A stretch of 64,000 bases of DNA from Hoplostethus atlanticus (lineage: Eukaryota; Chordata; Actinopteri; Trachichthyiformes; Trachichthyidae), in NCBI GenBank assembly GCA_034670405.1, contig JAXDDX010000175.1, positions 766,585 through 830,584 on the forward strand. The letters are read 5' to 3'. The notes beneath the pieces were generated by a model. The model saw nothing but the letters and a program-made list of their open reading frames with translations, searched no databases and was not told the DNA's origin. The translations under genes and the position numbers were made by a program. This document shows, in pieces, positions 47,741-59,736 of this stretch. Numbering within the stretch: the stretch's first letter is position 1; each line of letters starts with the position of its first letter.

Positions 47741-50700
47741 CTAAGAAATATTCAGGGCATTTGCAACTCTCTGCACAGCTACTGGTACATGTGTTGTTAG
47801 AGTGTCAAGCTTCAGGATAAATGCCTCCAAAAATGAAAACGTTTTCTTTAGCTGACAGGGATAAGCAATGTTGTAGACATGATAGAGGGCCAACACAACA
47901 CCCATGGACAAAGAAATGTCTGCATCTCCATCGTCCACCATCATTTTGTGTCCATCCATCGTGACAGTAACATCCGTGCTGTCAGTCAGGGGCTTGCCAT
48001 CACTGCTGCTCAAGATGATCGTGGGTGTTGGGCTTAATGGTTCCTGAAACAAAACATTTGAGACTTAAAGCTGTATTCTGTAAGATTGTAATGTTTATAA
48101 ATCATGACTACTATGCTTAGTTGCACATAAAATGCCAGTTTGTTAATGATATTAAATTACTTAATTCATTAGATTTCATATATTAAAATCCAAAATCTGG
48201 CAACGCATTTTTAGTACACATTTCCCTTCATCAAATGAACAAATTCAAGATTGCCCCCCACAAACACAAATGACTAACCTTATCTATTGCAAACAGCTGA
48301 GATGCATTTTCCTTGAAGACAGATGGTAGGAGGAGTATGGCCGCATTGACCAACTGGCCTGCAAATGACAAATAATTTTCAATAAAACTCACAACTCTGA
48401 TTCTGCAAAGTTTTGAGACTCTCATACCAAAAAAATCTGAAATAAATAAGGGGGACTTCTTATCCTAATTACTTACTACCATCAAAAGGAAAACACTGGA
48501 TATAAACCAAAAATACTTGTAATTACATAATGTGGTAAATTGACCTAAAACGATTAAATATGACAGCTATATGTGGCTTAATGACCTAAAAGTAAGGTGC
48601 AATGAAATAAAATTGGCATTATTTATTCCGCTGCTGCTGCTTCTTATTATTCCACACGAACCCCCCGTAACAACCACTGTGTCTTATCCGGTACTGTACA
48701 GCTAGCCCACACATTTTCTCCAGGAAATGTCGCTTTCTAGTTTTAGGTGTACTTGGTCATAAGACCTTGAATTTGATTAACTTAACTTGGCACTTAAACC
48801 TCGAAACTAGTAGTGGAAGGAGGGCTGATGACCGAATTTATAGGGTTAAACAGGACCTTAGACTCGCAACAGTTATTTGAGATAAGGTGAGAAATATTCT
48901 GCTCTGGCAGATTTAACTGCCTCACGGTATTTGATTAAGTCCTTCAGGATATCATAAGAGACTTGTGTGGCTTACCATTTCGTTCAGCATCAGTTTGGCT
49001 CTCATCAACAGACTGCAGACAAAGGCTCTTCAGGTTGCTTTTTGGTGCCATGGACACAAGCTGGCTTGACAGCTTATTGAATCCTCTGATGACCTGCTTG
49101 TCCACGTCAATCTTAAGAAGTGCTGATGCCTCTTCACATAGCTATAACAAAACATGCAGATTAAATCAGTTAATGCTATCAGCATTCAGAAGCAAATATG
49201 GAATAATGATAATTTATTCTATTCAATCATTGGTATTATTAATATTACAATGCAATCTCAACAATTCTGTAAATATCATGCATCATTTACACATTCAGGA
49301 ATGTGATCAGGACAAAACAAACATTCACCTTAAATTAAAAAAACGTCACAGTCTAGAGCCATAGGACCTAAGGTTGCTTAGTGGCAAGTGTGCGTCACAT
49401 TGTGGAAAAATGAGCCTTAAACACTTTTGTCCAACTTCATGTGCAGAGTAGATGTATTTGAATTAGTCATGCAAAGTGCACAATTACATATCTACTAAAT
49501 TGATGTACATTAACATCTCCTCTGTGTGCTGTTAAAAATAAATTTAAATCACCATGTGTTAATATTGGATAAAACACTCACCAAGACTGGAATAGAGAAG
49601 CAGGGGAATTCTTGTAAGACCTCTGCAGTAGTGTGTTGTTGAATATAGTGTCTTCTGTACTTCTGTACTTTCTGGAGGCATTGGCGAATGATGTCCAAAT
49701 TGGGCCTCATCTTTTGGCACTCCTGCTTCATTGCTGCAATATGGTGGCTAGTACTCCTTTGGTCCTCCCCATCATCCATTGCATCAGTTTGCTAAGTAAT
49801 AAACAATGACACAATTAGGACTGAGCTAGAACATTCAGCTTTGATTAATACACATCAGATATAAAATGCTCAGCCTCATACGTTACAAATACCTCTACAG
49901 AGCCTACAGCCAAAATGTAAACTATTCCATTGAAATGGTCAACTATTTGCTGAAACATTTATTCAACCATTAACACTTTTGTAGATGAAAACTTGCCTTG
50001 TTTCTCTTCAGAAGAACACAGGGCTGGACATCTGACAATCTCTTTCTCCCTGTGTTTGGCGCAGAGTATTTCTGCCTCATTTTATGTATCTCGTCCACGT
50101 TCACCAGTGGCTTTCTTTCCTTTTTAAACTTGTTTCTTAAGGATTCATGCAATGCATCCTAGAAAAGATTAAAATTCACTTCAGAATTTCTACATGGATA
50201 TTTACCGATTAGTTACACTAGGTCAATTGTTAGTTGCAACATAACCGACACCTATGAAAGGTGGACAGTTAGCCAATTAGATATAGTGATCACTATTCAA
50301 AAACAAATTGACTTGCACATTTAACTCAACATTCATAGTTTCCGGCTTGCAACAATGTTAAGAATCTTTATGAAGCATATGATTCAGTTTAGCATTCCTC
50401 TTTTAGTGACAATGAGCCAATACTTACATATCCAGATCCATAACTTTCCTTCAGAAAAGGGAAGCTGAACAGGACAGACTTTAGGAGCTGCACATACTGC
50501 ATGTGAGACGGATACCTGGAAGTTTTAAAATGGAACAAAACACAAGGCGTCATACAAAATTACATTCCAGATCGGCGCAGTGTACAGAGATGCCAACCTC
50601 AAATGATCAGAAAGTGTAGTAAGAGGTCTGCAAATGTGTAGTTTGTCACCAAGATGCATAGTTTTCACTGTGGCATACAGACCTGACACTTGATTAACAA

Positions 50701-53700
50701 GCAAACTTGTTTTACAGGCATATAACATGCAAGTACTGTACATAATGAGATACGTATATCTTGTTTTGTTTATGCTGTTGCTAAAATAAAGGAATTTAAG
50801 TAAAAATAAGCATATATAAAATTAAGCCTTCTGCTCATGTGTACTGCTGTTAACACAGGGAGCACTTCCGGTCCATTCATTGGTGTCTGAAGGGTCGGAT
50901 CAGATATGCAGCCGTTTACTTCACTGCAGCTGCTGCGCTGGCTGCAGCATGCTGCCGGATATAAAACGGAGCCGGATCAGAGGCGCGACTCTGGAGATAT
51001 ATATATGCCAAGATTTCGCTTATTAGAGTCATTCATCACCATGTCAATTAACAAAATAGAGGATACCTAAACTGAAATACTGACAAATGTTGGCGATAAT
51101 GTTATCTATGGAATCGCAGAGAAGCTTCTGTTTGGCTACAGAACGGAAAACGGAATGAAAAGTTACATAGTATTCTTATATGGTACATTAATGTTCCTCA
51201 CGGTACAACTTGAGTTGTTTTCACTTACCCATAGGTGAATTGTATAATTTACCTATGGAAACAAGAACGGACCGGGTGTAGCAGCTTAAAATGCCGCAAC
51301 AAGTTAGTGGTTGGCATCTCTGGCAGTGTACCAATTCCATTTCTAGTTTAGGCAGAATGTAAGTTTCACTGAAATTGAATGGATTATCCTATTGTAAAAC
51401 CACTGTAATACCATGAATCAATTCATTGGTTGGGCTGCTGGGGCTGTCTGACTCACAGGGGCTTCGCTTCCACTGCAAAAGGGGTAGAAATTCAGATTTT
51501 AAATAAACCCAACATGTTAAAAAGCTACCAAAAACAAGACAAGTAAATCTTTAGAATCTCAACAAGTCTGAAATTACATGACTTCACTGTATACCGTAAC
51601 TCACACTTTCAGCTGCGCTAAAGCAGACAGGAACTTCACCTGGTCTTTCATTTTTGGAAAAATTCGCTCACTCATTCTTTCAGACATCTGTAGAAGTGTA
51701 GGCCCATCTACTTCATTATCTATGGCAAAGAGAAACAACATTGGACCAAAATCATGTTAGGAGTCTGTGCGTGTGTTGAACAAGAGGAATAGAGGCATAT
51801 CCAGAGTGCTTCCTAAATGTTTTCAATCTGCCAGCATACGGGTGAAATGTGAGCAATGGAACAACCGAGAATGGTGAGCAGACCAAGAGTTAATTTCAAA
51901 ACAGAAAACTAAGAAATGACACAGTAATAACGTAATCAAGTAGTTATGCAGCTAGTCTATAGATATTTTATATTTTGAACTACAATGCTACATAATAGCC
52001 CTATTGATTTTAAGTGTCTCTGCTAAACCATTGTTATTTTTAATTTTTTGCGGAATGTCAAATACATCAGTAGAGAAATAACAAGGGCAATCTCAACTCC
52101 TACAACTCCCTGTGATACCTTGGATTAACACCACAGGCAACACACACATAAATGCATGGCTATAACTGTCCATTCTACCTAAAGTAAGTTGGCTAGCCAA
52201 TTTCAGAGTTGTTAGCCAAGTTTAATTTGATTTAATTGTGCACAACATATTTTATATTTTTTAATAGATTAGTAGGGCTAATTTCCTGAGACATTTCAAC
52301 AAACTGAGTATTGAACATGAGAATATAATTGGATATTTTGAATGACTATACTGGCTTGTTAGCCATGAGATTGCCCATCATTGCTAGATCTGGCAAAAGT
52401 TATTACACCCCTGCCCCCATTGCCATGGCTCATGCCCACGTTTCGGATTTAACGTTCTTACCTTGCTTAATGTTGAACTTCCTTGAAAGGCCGATGGATC
52501 AGTGTTATGAGGTCTTTACCATCACAACTGTACATATCCAAAGCATGAAAGTCCACCTCGTCTCCAGGCTTGAACATCAACAGCTCATCTGTCTCTCTGA
52601 TGTGGTATGAATGAAGATGGCTTACAAACTCCACTGTTGTGAAGAGTTTTCCAACAAGAAGCCAGTTTGCCCTAATATGCAGAATTAGGGTTATCTTCAC
52701 AAACAGCGGTATCTGCTCTGCATGCACTAGATCAAGAATGAAGAAATCCCCAGCTGCATACTTGACAGAGTTCAAAACGATGCGTTTACTCTTCCAGAGC
52801 TTCTCATCAACAGCAATGGGTATCTCCAAGCTCTGAAAATGAGCCTGCAAATTCACTGGAAGTTCTTGAAGGGACAACTCACTGGCTGCTGCTTGTGCAT
52901 CATCATCTGTGACGAGACTTTGAGACTGCCACTCCCAACATTGCCGAAACTGATTTCGTTTTGCTAGAGTCTGACAAATATTCACAAAGTTATTGGTGAC
53001 TCTAGCAACTCTCTTGAAATACAAATGTTTGGCCTCAAACCTCATGCACCAGTGGGACCGAGGTGACCCATACTCGAGGATGAGCCGAGGATAATGCACC
53101 AGGAAATGCAGCTTAGGTGTGAAGGAACCAGGAAACAGATCACTGAAACCTGTCAAAAACAGAATAATCAGTGAATGCAGATGGCTGATCCAATGAGTGC
53201 TAATGGTTGGCGCAAGAATTATCTCTCCTATTTCTCTGACCACAAGGTAGAGCTGCCAAAACTTGTTGCTCTCTTCAATCTTGTTTCCAACGAGGAAAGG
53301 AAGAGTCCTGAATAATGTCCATTTCCCAACAGCTGTTCCAGAGATATTTCCATCAAGTGCAACTCTCTCAGGTATCAGAACAGGTTTGGAGGGGCAATCA
53401 TTCTGGCCAAAAGAAAACCTCTTTAGAATGTCATTAACCTCTTGGATGCCAACAGTTTTTTCCCTGTGCAAGGCCTTCAAAACCAACTTCAAAACAAGAG
53501 GAACAATCCCCTCAAGGAAATCGTGCATCACATCTGGCGGGAAGGCCTGTGTGGTATCAAAATATGTCAGCTTGTTAAAGGGACATGGGCCATTTACTCC
53601 ATACACTGACTTAGAGTTTGGATCCTCTTCAACGCACTTCAAATGGTATGCGTGCGTTGCCTTTGTCCTGAGAACACAATTTTCCTCACCGATTGTCTCA

Positions 53701-55017
53701 GATAAGTCTTTGTAGTGACACATACAAAATCTGCATATCCTTCCACTACTGAATGAGCTGCTAAAACCTGCAAGGGTGTGAGATGACAGGTTGTCTGCAG
53801 ATACAGTGGCTAGGCCGCCTTTAATGCTATGTTTCCTTGACTCAAAAATTAGTTGTAAACCATCTGTTTGCAACCTCTGTAGATCACAAATAAGTGGTTC
53901 TAAAAATTTTTCAAATCCATAGGTTTTTATCAGCCTGTGTTTGACAAGTATCAACAGGTGAATATGCTTTAAAGCAGATCTGTGTTTTGGTGGAAGATTT
54001 CCAACAGTAAAATAAAAAGCAGATATTTTATGTAGAAGTCTCTTGGGTCCTAAGGGATTAGCAACTTCAAACTCATCACTGTACAACTGAATCCTCAAAC
54101 ATGGTTCACTAGTGTTGAAAAATTGATTTTCTTGGTAGATTTTACCATCATCGAAATCTGTTAAGCTATCAGCGGCAGCAGTATCTGGTCTAAAAATATG
54201 TTTCAGTGTACTTTGGTCGTTGCAAACTAAACCCAATACTCTTAGCAATGGAATATATTGAAACGTATTGTTTTTCCCAGTAGAAGAGTCTACACCCAAG
54301 ATATATTCAACAGGTTCAATGAAGTTCAATTTCTCAACACAGTATCTCTCTAGTTGATATGTGCTGTTCACTGCACTGAAGCAGTATTCAAGCAAATTAT
54401 CATCTTGGATAAATGAAAGTTGAGGACTTGAAATATCAACATTCCAAGTCTGCAAACATTTAGAAAAAATGTCCCTATAGTTTTCAATGAAATACTTGAA
54501 AAGTGACTCTACTTCAGTAACAACAAATGTTTGCACTTTTCTTTGTACAACATTTTTCTCCTGCAGCTTCAAAGAAAATAGGGCCAGTTGTTTTTTCACA
54601 GTCTCTGTAAAGTTCTCTATAATGTCAAACGTGAATTGAGAACTGGTCGCTTCAGAGGATTCAGGAGATTCAACTGTTCCACAGATAGAGGGGTCAGAGT
54701 CTGGGATCAACTCCAATTCCTGTACTTGATGCTTAGGCCTATGTTTTTTCCTCAAATGGTTTTGCAAAGACTTCACGGAGGAGTACTCTCTTGGACAGTT
54801 CTCTAGTCCACACACAATAAAGAATCCACTCTCGTTTTCATGATATATTTGTTGATGTTTCAAGAGTTTGTCATATGTTGGTTTTCTAGTGGTGCATCGT
54901 GGACACTGGTAGGATGCCTCCATTGAAAGGCTCACCTAAGAAAGCCTGCTGGTATTCCTTAAGGTCATTCTGTTCCAGCCAAAGGGAGACTTCGCCAACT
55001 GTCCATAGATGTGCCAT
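47741..55017 (-). CDS. SAM-domain protein of the CACTA-like element (spliced)
   Basis: Exons: 55017-54936, 51719-51605, 50515-50428, 50158-49997, 49791-49582, 49141-48976, 48358-48279, 48043-47741. They join in frame into about 401 residues. Exons 1-2 form a SAM domain (HLWTVGEVSLWLEQNDLKEY ... DGPTLLQMSERMSERIFPKM). Later exons read YPSHMQYVQLLKSVLFSFPF, a Lys/Arg-rich LRNKFKKERKPLVNVDEI segment, PNLDIIRQCLQKVQKYRRHY, and a C-terminal domain ending NALNIS. This resembles the SAMD3-like proteins frequent in fish genomes. Junctions are GT/AG except exon 4, which appears to use GC (AACAAG|GCAAGT). A 16-nt candidate exon near 51442-51457 would break the frame and was left out. The transposase ORF lies inside intron 1. 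The role is unknown; by analogy with the accessory product of En/Spm it could act with the transposase, which is inference. Confidence 0.65.
52467..54923 (-). CDS. Zinc-finger transposase of the CACTA-like element
   Basis: Uninterrupted ORF of 818 residues from ATG at 54923; the open frame begins 12 nt upstream, at the splice donor of the SAM gene's first exon. The N-terminus has two C2H2-type fingers (CPRC...H...H at about 7-27 and CGLENCPRE...H...H at about 38-61). Family-like motifs follow: LYSDEFEVANPLG (about 280-292), SADNLSSHTLAGF (about 375-387), a CRFCMCHY Cys cluster (about 397-404), PPDVMHDFLEGIVP (about 462-475), LHFLVHYPRL (about 605-614) and HWCMRFEAKH (about 624-633). The MHDFLEG region resembles tnp2/EnSpm-type transposases. 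Conserved Asp and Glu in these blocks are candidates for an RNase H-like DDE site; this is inference. No internal stop or frameshift, so the copy could be recent or active. Confidence 0.7.
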   Translation of the reverse strand: MEASYQCPRCTTRKPTYDKLLKHQQIYHENESGFFIVCGLENCPREYSSVKSLQNHLRKKHRPKHQVQELELIPDSDPSICGTVESPESSEATSSQFTFDIIENFTETVKKQLALFSLKLQEKNVVQRKVQTFVVTEVESLFKYFIENYRDIFSKCLQTWNVDISSPQLSFIQDDNLLEYCFSAVNSTYQLERYCVEKLNFIEPVEYILGVDSSTGKNNTFQYIPLLRVLGLVCNDQSTLKHIFRPDTAAADSLTDFDDGKIYQENQFFNTSEPCLRIQLYSDEFEVANPLGPKRLLHKISAFYFTVGNLPPKHRSALKHIHLLILVKHRLIKTYGFEKFLEPLICDLQRLQTDGLQLIFESRKHSIKGGLATVSADNLSSHTLAGFSSSFSSGRICRFCMCHYKDLSETIGEENCVLRTKATHAYHLKCVEEDPNSKSVYGVNGPCPFNKLTYFDTTQAFPPDVMHDFLEGIVPLVLKLVLKALHREKTVGIQEVNDILKRFSFGQNDCPSKPVLIPERVALDGNISGTAVGKWTLFRTLPFLVGNKIEESNKFWQLYLVVREIGEIILAPTISTHWISHLHSLIILFLTGFSDLFPGSFTPKLHFLVHYPRLILEYGSPRSHWCMRFEAKHLYFKRVARVTNNFVNICQTLAKRNQFRQCWEWQSQSLVTDDDAQAAASELSLQELPVNLQAHFQSLEIPIAVDEKLWKSKRIVLNSVKYAAGDFFILDLVHAEQIPLFVKITLILHIRANWLLVGKLFTTVEFVSHLHSYHIRETDELLMFKPGDEVDFHALDMYSCDGKDLITLIHRPFKEVQH

Positions 55018-55089
55018 TTCCTGTTAAGAAGAAAGACTATAAGCATGTGCAAAATTACATACAATGAAGCTACTTTGTGTACCTTGCCA

Positions 55090-55225
55090 GCAACCACAAA
55101 ATGGCAGCGTTTTTTGATGGCATGACGTTAGTTAAGCCTGGAGCAAGTGGTACTGGCACCATTATTTGCAACATTAGCAAAAGGTTTCAATATAGAATGA
55201 ACTGACAGCTGATCTGAAAGGAATG
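55090..55225. repeat. Internal direct repeat of the CACTA-like element, copy 1
   Basis: AACCACAAAATGGCAGCG ... TTAAGCCTGGAGCAAGT ... GCAAAAGGTTTCAATA recurs at 56247-56390 with substitutions and small insertions. It lies just upstream of the first SAM-gene exon. Confidence 0.75.
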
Positions 55226-56246
55226 TGTGATAGGACGTGCCAACGTGTAGGCTAGATTATCACAGCGATGATTAAAATATTTATCTTGAAATGGTACTAA
55301 AAATGCTGCATTGATTTCACCAAGAATATTAAACATTTGTAATCAAGAAAAAGCCAATTCCAGAGAGAGCAAGAGTCAACAGACTACTGCAGTCTTTAAA
55401 AATACTAGGTTAACCAGAGTTACAGGATATAGCCTATCTGAAATGCTAAATGCTATCCTAACCTGAAATTATATCTCTGAACCCTGTTGCAAATCTAAAG
55501 ACTAAAAGGAGTATGCTCATTAGAGGAGGGTGTCACTATTACATTATGGCTTCAGAATATAAAAAACACATGGATTTTCACATTTATGCACATAACAACT
55601 TGCTGAAAACATTACTCTGTTGCTACTGAGTGCACTGAGAGGTAGACTGGCCTCATGACAGGAACAAAGAGATTCAAGAGGCAAGAAAGGAACAACTAGC
55701 TAATGATAGCAACACTGTTCTTTAAGCTTAAATTGTCGGTAATCACAGTAGTGGCAGTAATAAAACAAATAAATGAAAGGCAGTGACATAAAATATAGTC
55801 TATGCGATTATTGTGTTATTGTGACATCCCTAATTTGTGATATGCACATGAAAAAGTCAACAAAATGTAGGGCACATCATCAGAAAAGAATCATACATCT
55901 GAGATTAAAAAATATAAAACACTAAGTCTCTGAAGCTAAAAAGATTGCTGGAAGCTACTGTCTCACTGCTATTTCTAAGTGCCAACCAAGTTTGTTGACA
56001 AATTATTATTATTATTTTTTTTTAAATCTGTAGTCCTTAATGTATGTTCTGTTGAATTCCGCATATCAAACTTATATATTTAACATATGCCCACATTAGT
56101 CATTAGTGACTATGACTATAGTGCTTATTCCATTGCTGTATTGCGTAAGGCATTGAAAATGCACAGCTTATGCTCAAGTCTGGGCTAGCAGCATCCATCG
56201 TTCATCACTCAGAGTAGCTAGGATTGCATAAAGCTTGACTGGTTGA

Positions 56247-56390
56247 CTAGCAACCACAAAATGGCGGCGTTTTTGATGGTGTGAAGTTAACATAACATTA
56301 GTTAACATTAAGCCTGGAGCAAGTAGCACTGGCGCCATTTTTTACATTAGCAAAAACGTTTCAATAAAGAATGAATTGATAGCTAATTAA
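56247..56390. repeat. Internal direct repeat of the CACTA-like element, copy 2
   Basis: Second copy of the unit at 55090-55225, about 1.16 kb away, and better preserved in AAAATGGCGGCG. Possibly promoter-proximal, since the genes are transcribed leftward from here. Confidence 0.75.
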
Positions 56391-57272
56391 TTAGATAGCT
56401 GACAATGACAGATGTAGGCATACAGTAACATTAAACCGAGTTAGTTAATCAGCTATTGACATTTTAAATACATTTCACTCCAGAAGCGTAGCAGCTTAGC
56501 TAAATATATTTTAGCGCGCTAGCTATCTAGGCTAACGATGTAGCTAAGATGTAACGTTAGCTAACGTTAGCCAACTCGCAGACTGACAATGGCAATTCAC
56601 CGTTACCGTTACCAATTTACCGTTAGAAAACGCAATACAAGCGAAATTAACTCATAACGGTTTCAACAACCTGACGATTGCGTTACAATTTCTTACATCA
56701 AAAAGTCTAACCTTACCTCAAACTCCACAAATTAATGTTAGCTGCAACCACAAAACAACGGAATAATGGCGCCTCTAGCAGTCTCTAACGTCAGCCTTCG
56801 CCTGACCTAGTTTTGTCAGGCGCCAATAGCAACTACTTAACCTTAGCTGTAGACTAGCTTATTCAGACATTGAGATAACAAATGGCTGTGACATTACGAA
56901 AACAAGCAATAATTCGCCAGTAGCAACTAATACCGTCCAACAGCTTACCTCGCATCGACCACTCTTGATAGGGAGGAACTGGAGCAGACGGCCACAGGTG
57001 CAAAGGCAGGGTGGAAAAGACGTTGGTCAGACAGATGGACGAATGTCACTGGGAAGTGTGCGGGGCGGACAGATGCTCGTGATCATATTTCATGATCGTG
57101 ATTCATGTTTTATGTTTAGCTTTTTCCCCCTGGAATTTTCTAGAAACCACACAATTAATATGGGAAGAAGCTATTTTTTTATTAGTATTTTTTATTTCGT
57201 TTTTATTTTTTGTTTACCTTGCCTATTGCGAGCCAATCATAATTGACAGGTCCAACCACATTATCCAGATGT

Positions 57273-57275
<3 letters not shown>

Positions 57276-57310
<35 letters not shown>
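57276..57310. repeat. (GT)n microsatellite
   Basis: About 17 GT units within the CACTA-like element near its right end. Confidence 0.9.
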
Positions 57311-57311
<1 letters not shown>

Positions 57312-59328
57312 TTGAGGCATGTTCAATAACTCCAACACATGGCAAACATGACACTTAAAAGGAAACAGTAGTGCACTGATTGTTACACACTTTTGGGAGC
57401 AAACATATCGTTCAACCAGAAAACGTTGTACACCGTAGCAAAACAGTACAAGCTTTGAATGTGCCCCAGCTGTCTGAATGGAGGTCAAATATTTGAATAG
57501 TCAACAATGTAAGGCTGGAGGATTAAATCAATTAGACCAATGAATGAGTGAGTGAATGAGTGAGTTATTTTCTACTCTACCTCATTTTTTTGTTTGTGTT
57601 CTGAGGTTCTTTGTAATCTGCCAATTCATGTTTGCAGGGCCATTTAGATGTTTGTAGTGTAGGTTTCAGCACAGACTTCAGTTATAGGCTATATTAGGCC
57701 TGTATGTGATCAAGTAGACAATTCTTTTTTATTTATTATTATTATTATTAATAATATTTTATCATTAACTGCAATATCGGTCATGCCAGTAGACAATTAT
57801 CAATTTCTAATTATATAGGCTCATTTGCAATACAATATACTGTATATATATCGGCTAGCAGCTAACTACCCACCCCCAGATCATGGAGAGGTATGGTTAT
57901 TTTGCAAATTTATACCATCCCCCACCATCCAATAACTCAAACAAGAATTAAGAACCCTTTAATATCCCAAAGAACCATATGACAAACATGTAGAACCATC
58001 CACTACATAAAATGGTTCTTTAGTAGGTGATGGTTCTTCGTGGAACCACACAGCCTTTTAAAGAACCAGTTAAGAACCATTATTTTTCTGTGTGTACGTG
58101 GAGTAGAAAAAAAAGTTTTGTCTCCAGTTACTAAGAATCTCGATAGTTAGGCTATAATCGCTGTGTATCAACTCTTTCTCTTTGGGAAACCTTCAAAGTG
58201 TGAGAAAGGTTAGCTAGCCAGCTAACTACAGTCAGATTCATAATATGTCAGCCGCTTAGTCGAAACGAGTAGCTTGTCATAAAAATCGGTTTGGAGAAAT
58301 ATAGATATATAAATATAGATGAAAATCTCGATAGGCCATTTGAATTTTCCCTCTTTATTTGCCCTCTGGGGATCAATAAAGGCGTATCTTATCTTATAAT
58401 TGTCTTTGTCTGTAATTGTGTGTCTTGGAGTATATCTGTATCCTTTCACTGCTATAAAAATATAGAAAGCAGACTGACTGCCAGTGTCTCACTATTGTAC
58501 TTTGTATTTGCCGATTTTGTTCCATTTTTCTCAATGATGGTCAATTATTAGTACTTAAAAATGCGCTATTTAAAATTTCCCCCCCCAGTATTTCAAAGTG
58601 AATGAGCTGTGTTCTGACCTGGAGCACAAGAAAAGCTAAAATGATGGGGACATGGACAGAAAAAAACCTTTCTGCACATTTCATGTACATTAAATTATAT
58701 TATATATGGACGTCTCCACAAGTATTAACCAAGGAAAATAAGCCAAATCCATGCTTGACAAACCTGAGTTTTTACAATGCCTTATGACAATGAATTATTT
58801 TCCACCACATAAGTAATTCAGTTCATGTGAGCCTAATGTTGACACTGCTCTCTTGAGCGTCTAGCAGCGATTATAGCCTAACTAAGTAACTGGAGACAAA
58901 ACTTTTTTTTCTACTCCACGTAGATCATAAACCCTTGAATATAAAACGACTCACTGAATCGTTTGAGAAATGTAAACGTTATAGTGCTTTTCATCCAGAA
59001 AAAACGCAGCTCCCCGTTTACTTGTATTTGTTTACAGGCCAGTCTTGTCCGAACCAATATGGCGGCGACGTTTACGTATCGTAGCAATGGGCAGAAGCAG
59101 TCAATGCGGCGTCTATGTATTATGTCTATGGCCGCGGCTGGCCAGGGGTGCCGCAAGATCTGTTAATTTCCATATTTCATTGTGTCTATTTAATAACGTT
59201 TCATCACATAAAAATAGGCTACATTTGAACTACATTTTATATTACATTTGAAACATGTCATTGTAAAAACAGAAGAAATAAGCAATAAACATCGAAATCG
59301 TTCATATTAAAAAAAAAAAACTGTTAAA

Positions 59329-59736
59329 ATGCGCATTCATGCCGCTTCGAAGAATGAAGACTATGACTGGATCCGCGATCCTTTCAACTCCCGATCATCA
59401 GAATCAGCAAAGAAGTTGACAATCAAAGCCCAGGAAGAACTTGCAGAACTGAAAATTGATCGCACTTTGAAATTGAAGTTTGGAGAAATGTCGTCGGACA
59501 AGTTTTGGCTGCTTGTGGGACACGAATATCCATCTCTGGCAAACTGCGCGATCAGTGTGCTATTGCCGTTCCCAACATCATACTTGTGTGAGCTGGCTTT
59601 CTCATCCCTGACATACGTGAAAAGCAAGAGAAGTCATCGCCTGTCAGTGGAGTCAGATCTACGCGTTGCGCTCTCTTCAATCTCTCCCTGCATCAAGAGA
59701 CTGTGCTCTCAACAGCAGGCTCACACGTCCCACTAA
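59329..59736 (+). pseudogene. hAT transposase C-terminal fragment
   Basis: A frame of 135 residues ending in TAA contains SDKFWLLVGHEYPSLANCA and LLPFPTSYLCELAFSSLTYV, then KSKRSHRLSVESDLRVALSS. This is the conserved hAT dimerisation region of Charlie/ZBED-type transposases. The catalytic core and the BED finger are absent, so this is an internally deleted element that depends on other copies. It belongs to the element bounded at 39452 and 60193. Confidence 0.88.

Larger units (their letters stand above)
46855..58094 (-). mobile_element. CACTA-like DNA transposon with two genes
   Basis: An 11.24-kb element with 15-bp terminal inverted repeats CACACAGAAAAATAA. The flanking TA (46853-46854 and 58095-58096) is counted once in the uninterrupted MITE arm, so it is the target duplication; TAC is an alternative reading. 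Subterminal regions (46870-47190 and 57945-58080) are packed with GGTTCTT/AAGAACC words in both orientations, as expected for transposase binding. It carries a zinc-finger transposase and a SAM-domain gene on the minus strand. The terminal CAC, subterminal repeats and two-gene plan fit CACTA/EnSpm; this is inference. Confidence 0.75.
39480..59130. mobile_element. Long hairpin MITE inside the hAT, itself split twice
   Basis: Both ends read CATAGACAT inward. The duplicated target is GCCGCGGC (39472-39479 and 59131-59138). After removal of two later insertions, the left arm (39480-39482, 46657-46854, 58097-about 58190) is the near-perfect inverse of the right arm (about 58860-59130), including CGCCGCCATATTGGTTCGG and CTACGTGGAGTAG. 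The spacer of about 650 bp has no recognisable gene. An 8-bp duplication is compatible with a hAT-related element; the family is not identified. Confidence 0.8.

Noticed and set aside
51442..51457. 16-nt candidate exon of the SAM gene
   Set aside because: It has a fair acceptor and a strong GTGAGT donor, but including it breaks the downstream frame, while skipping it keeps the frame open throughout.
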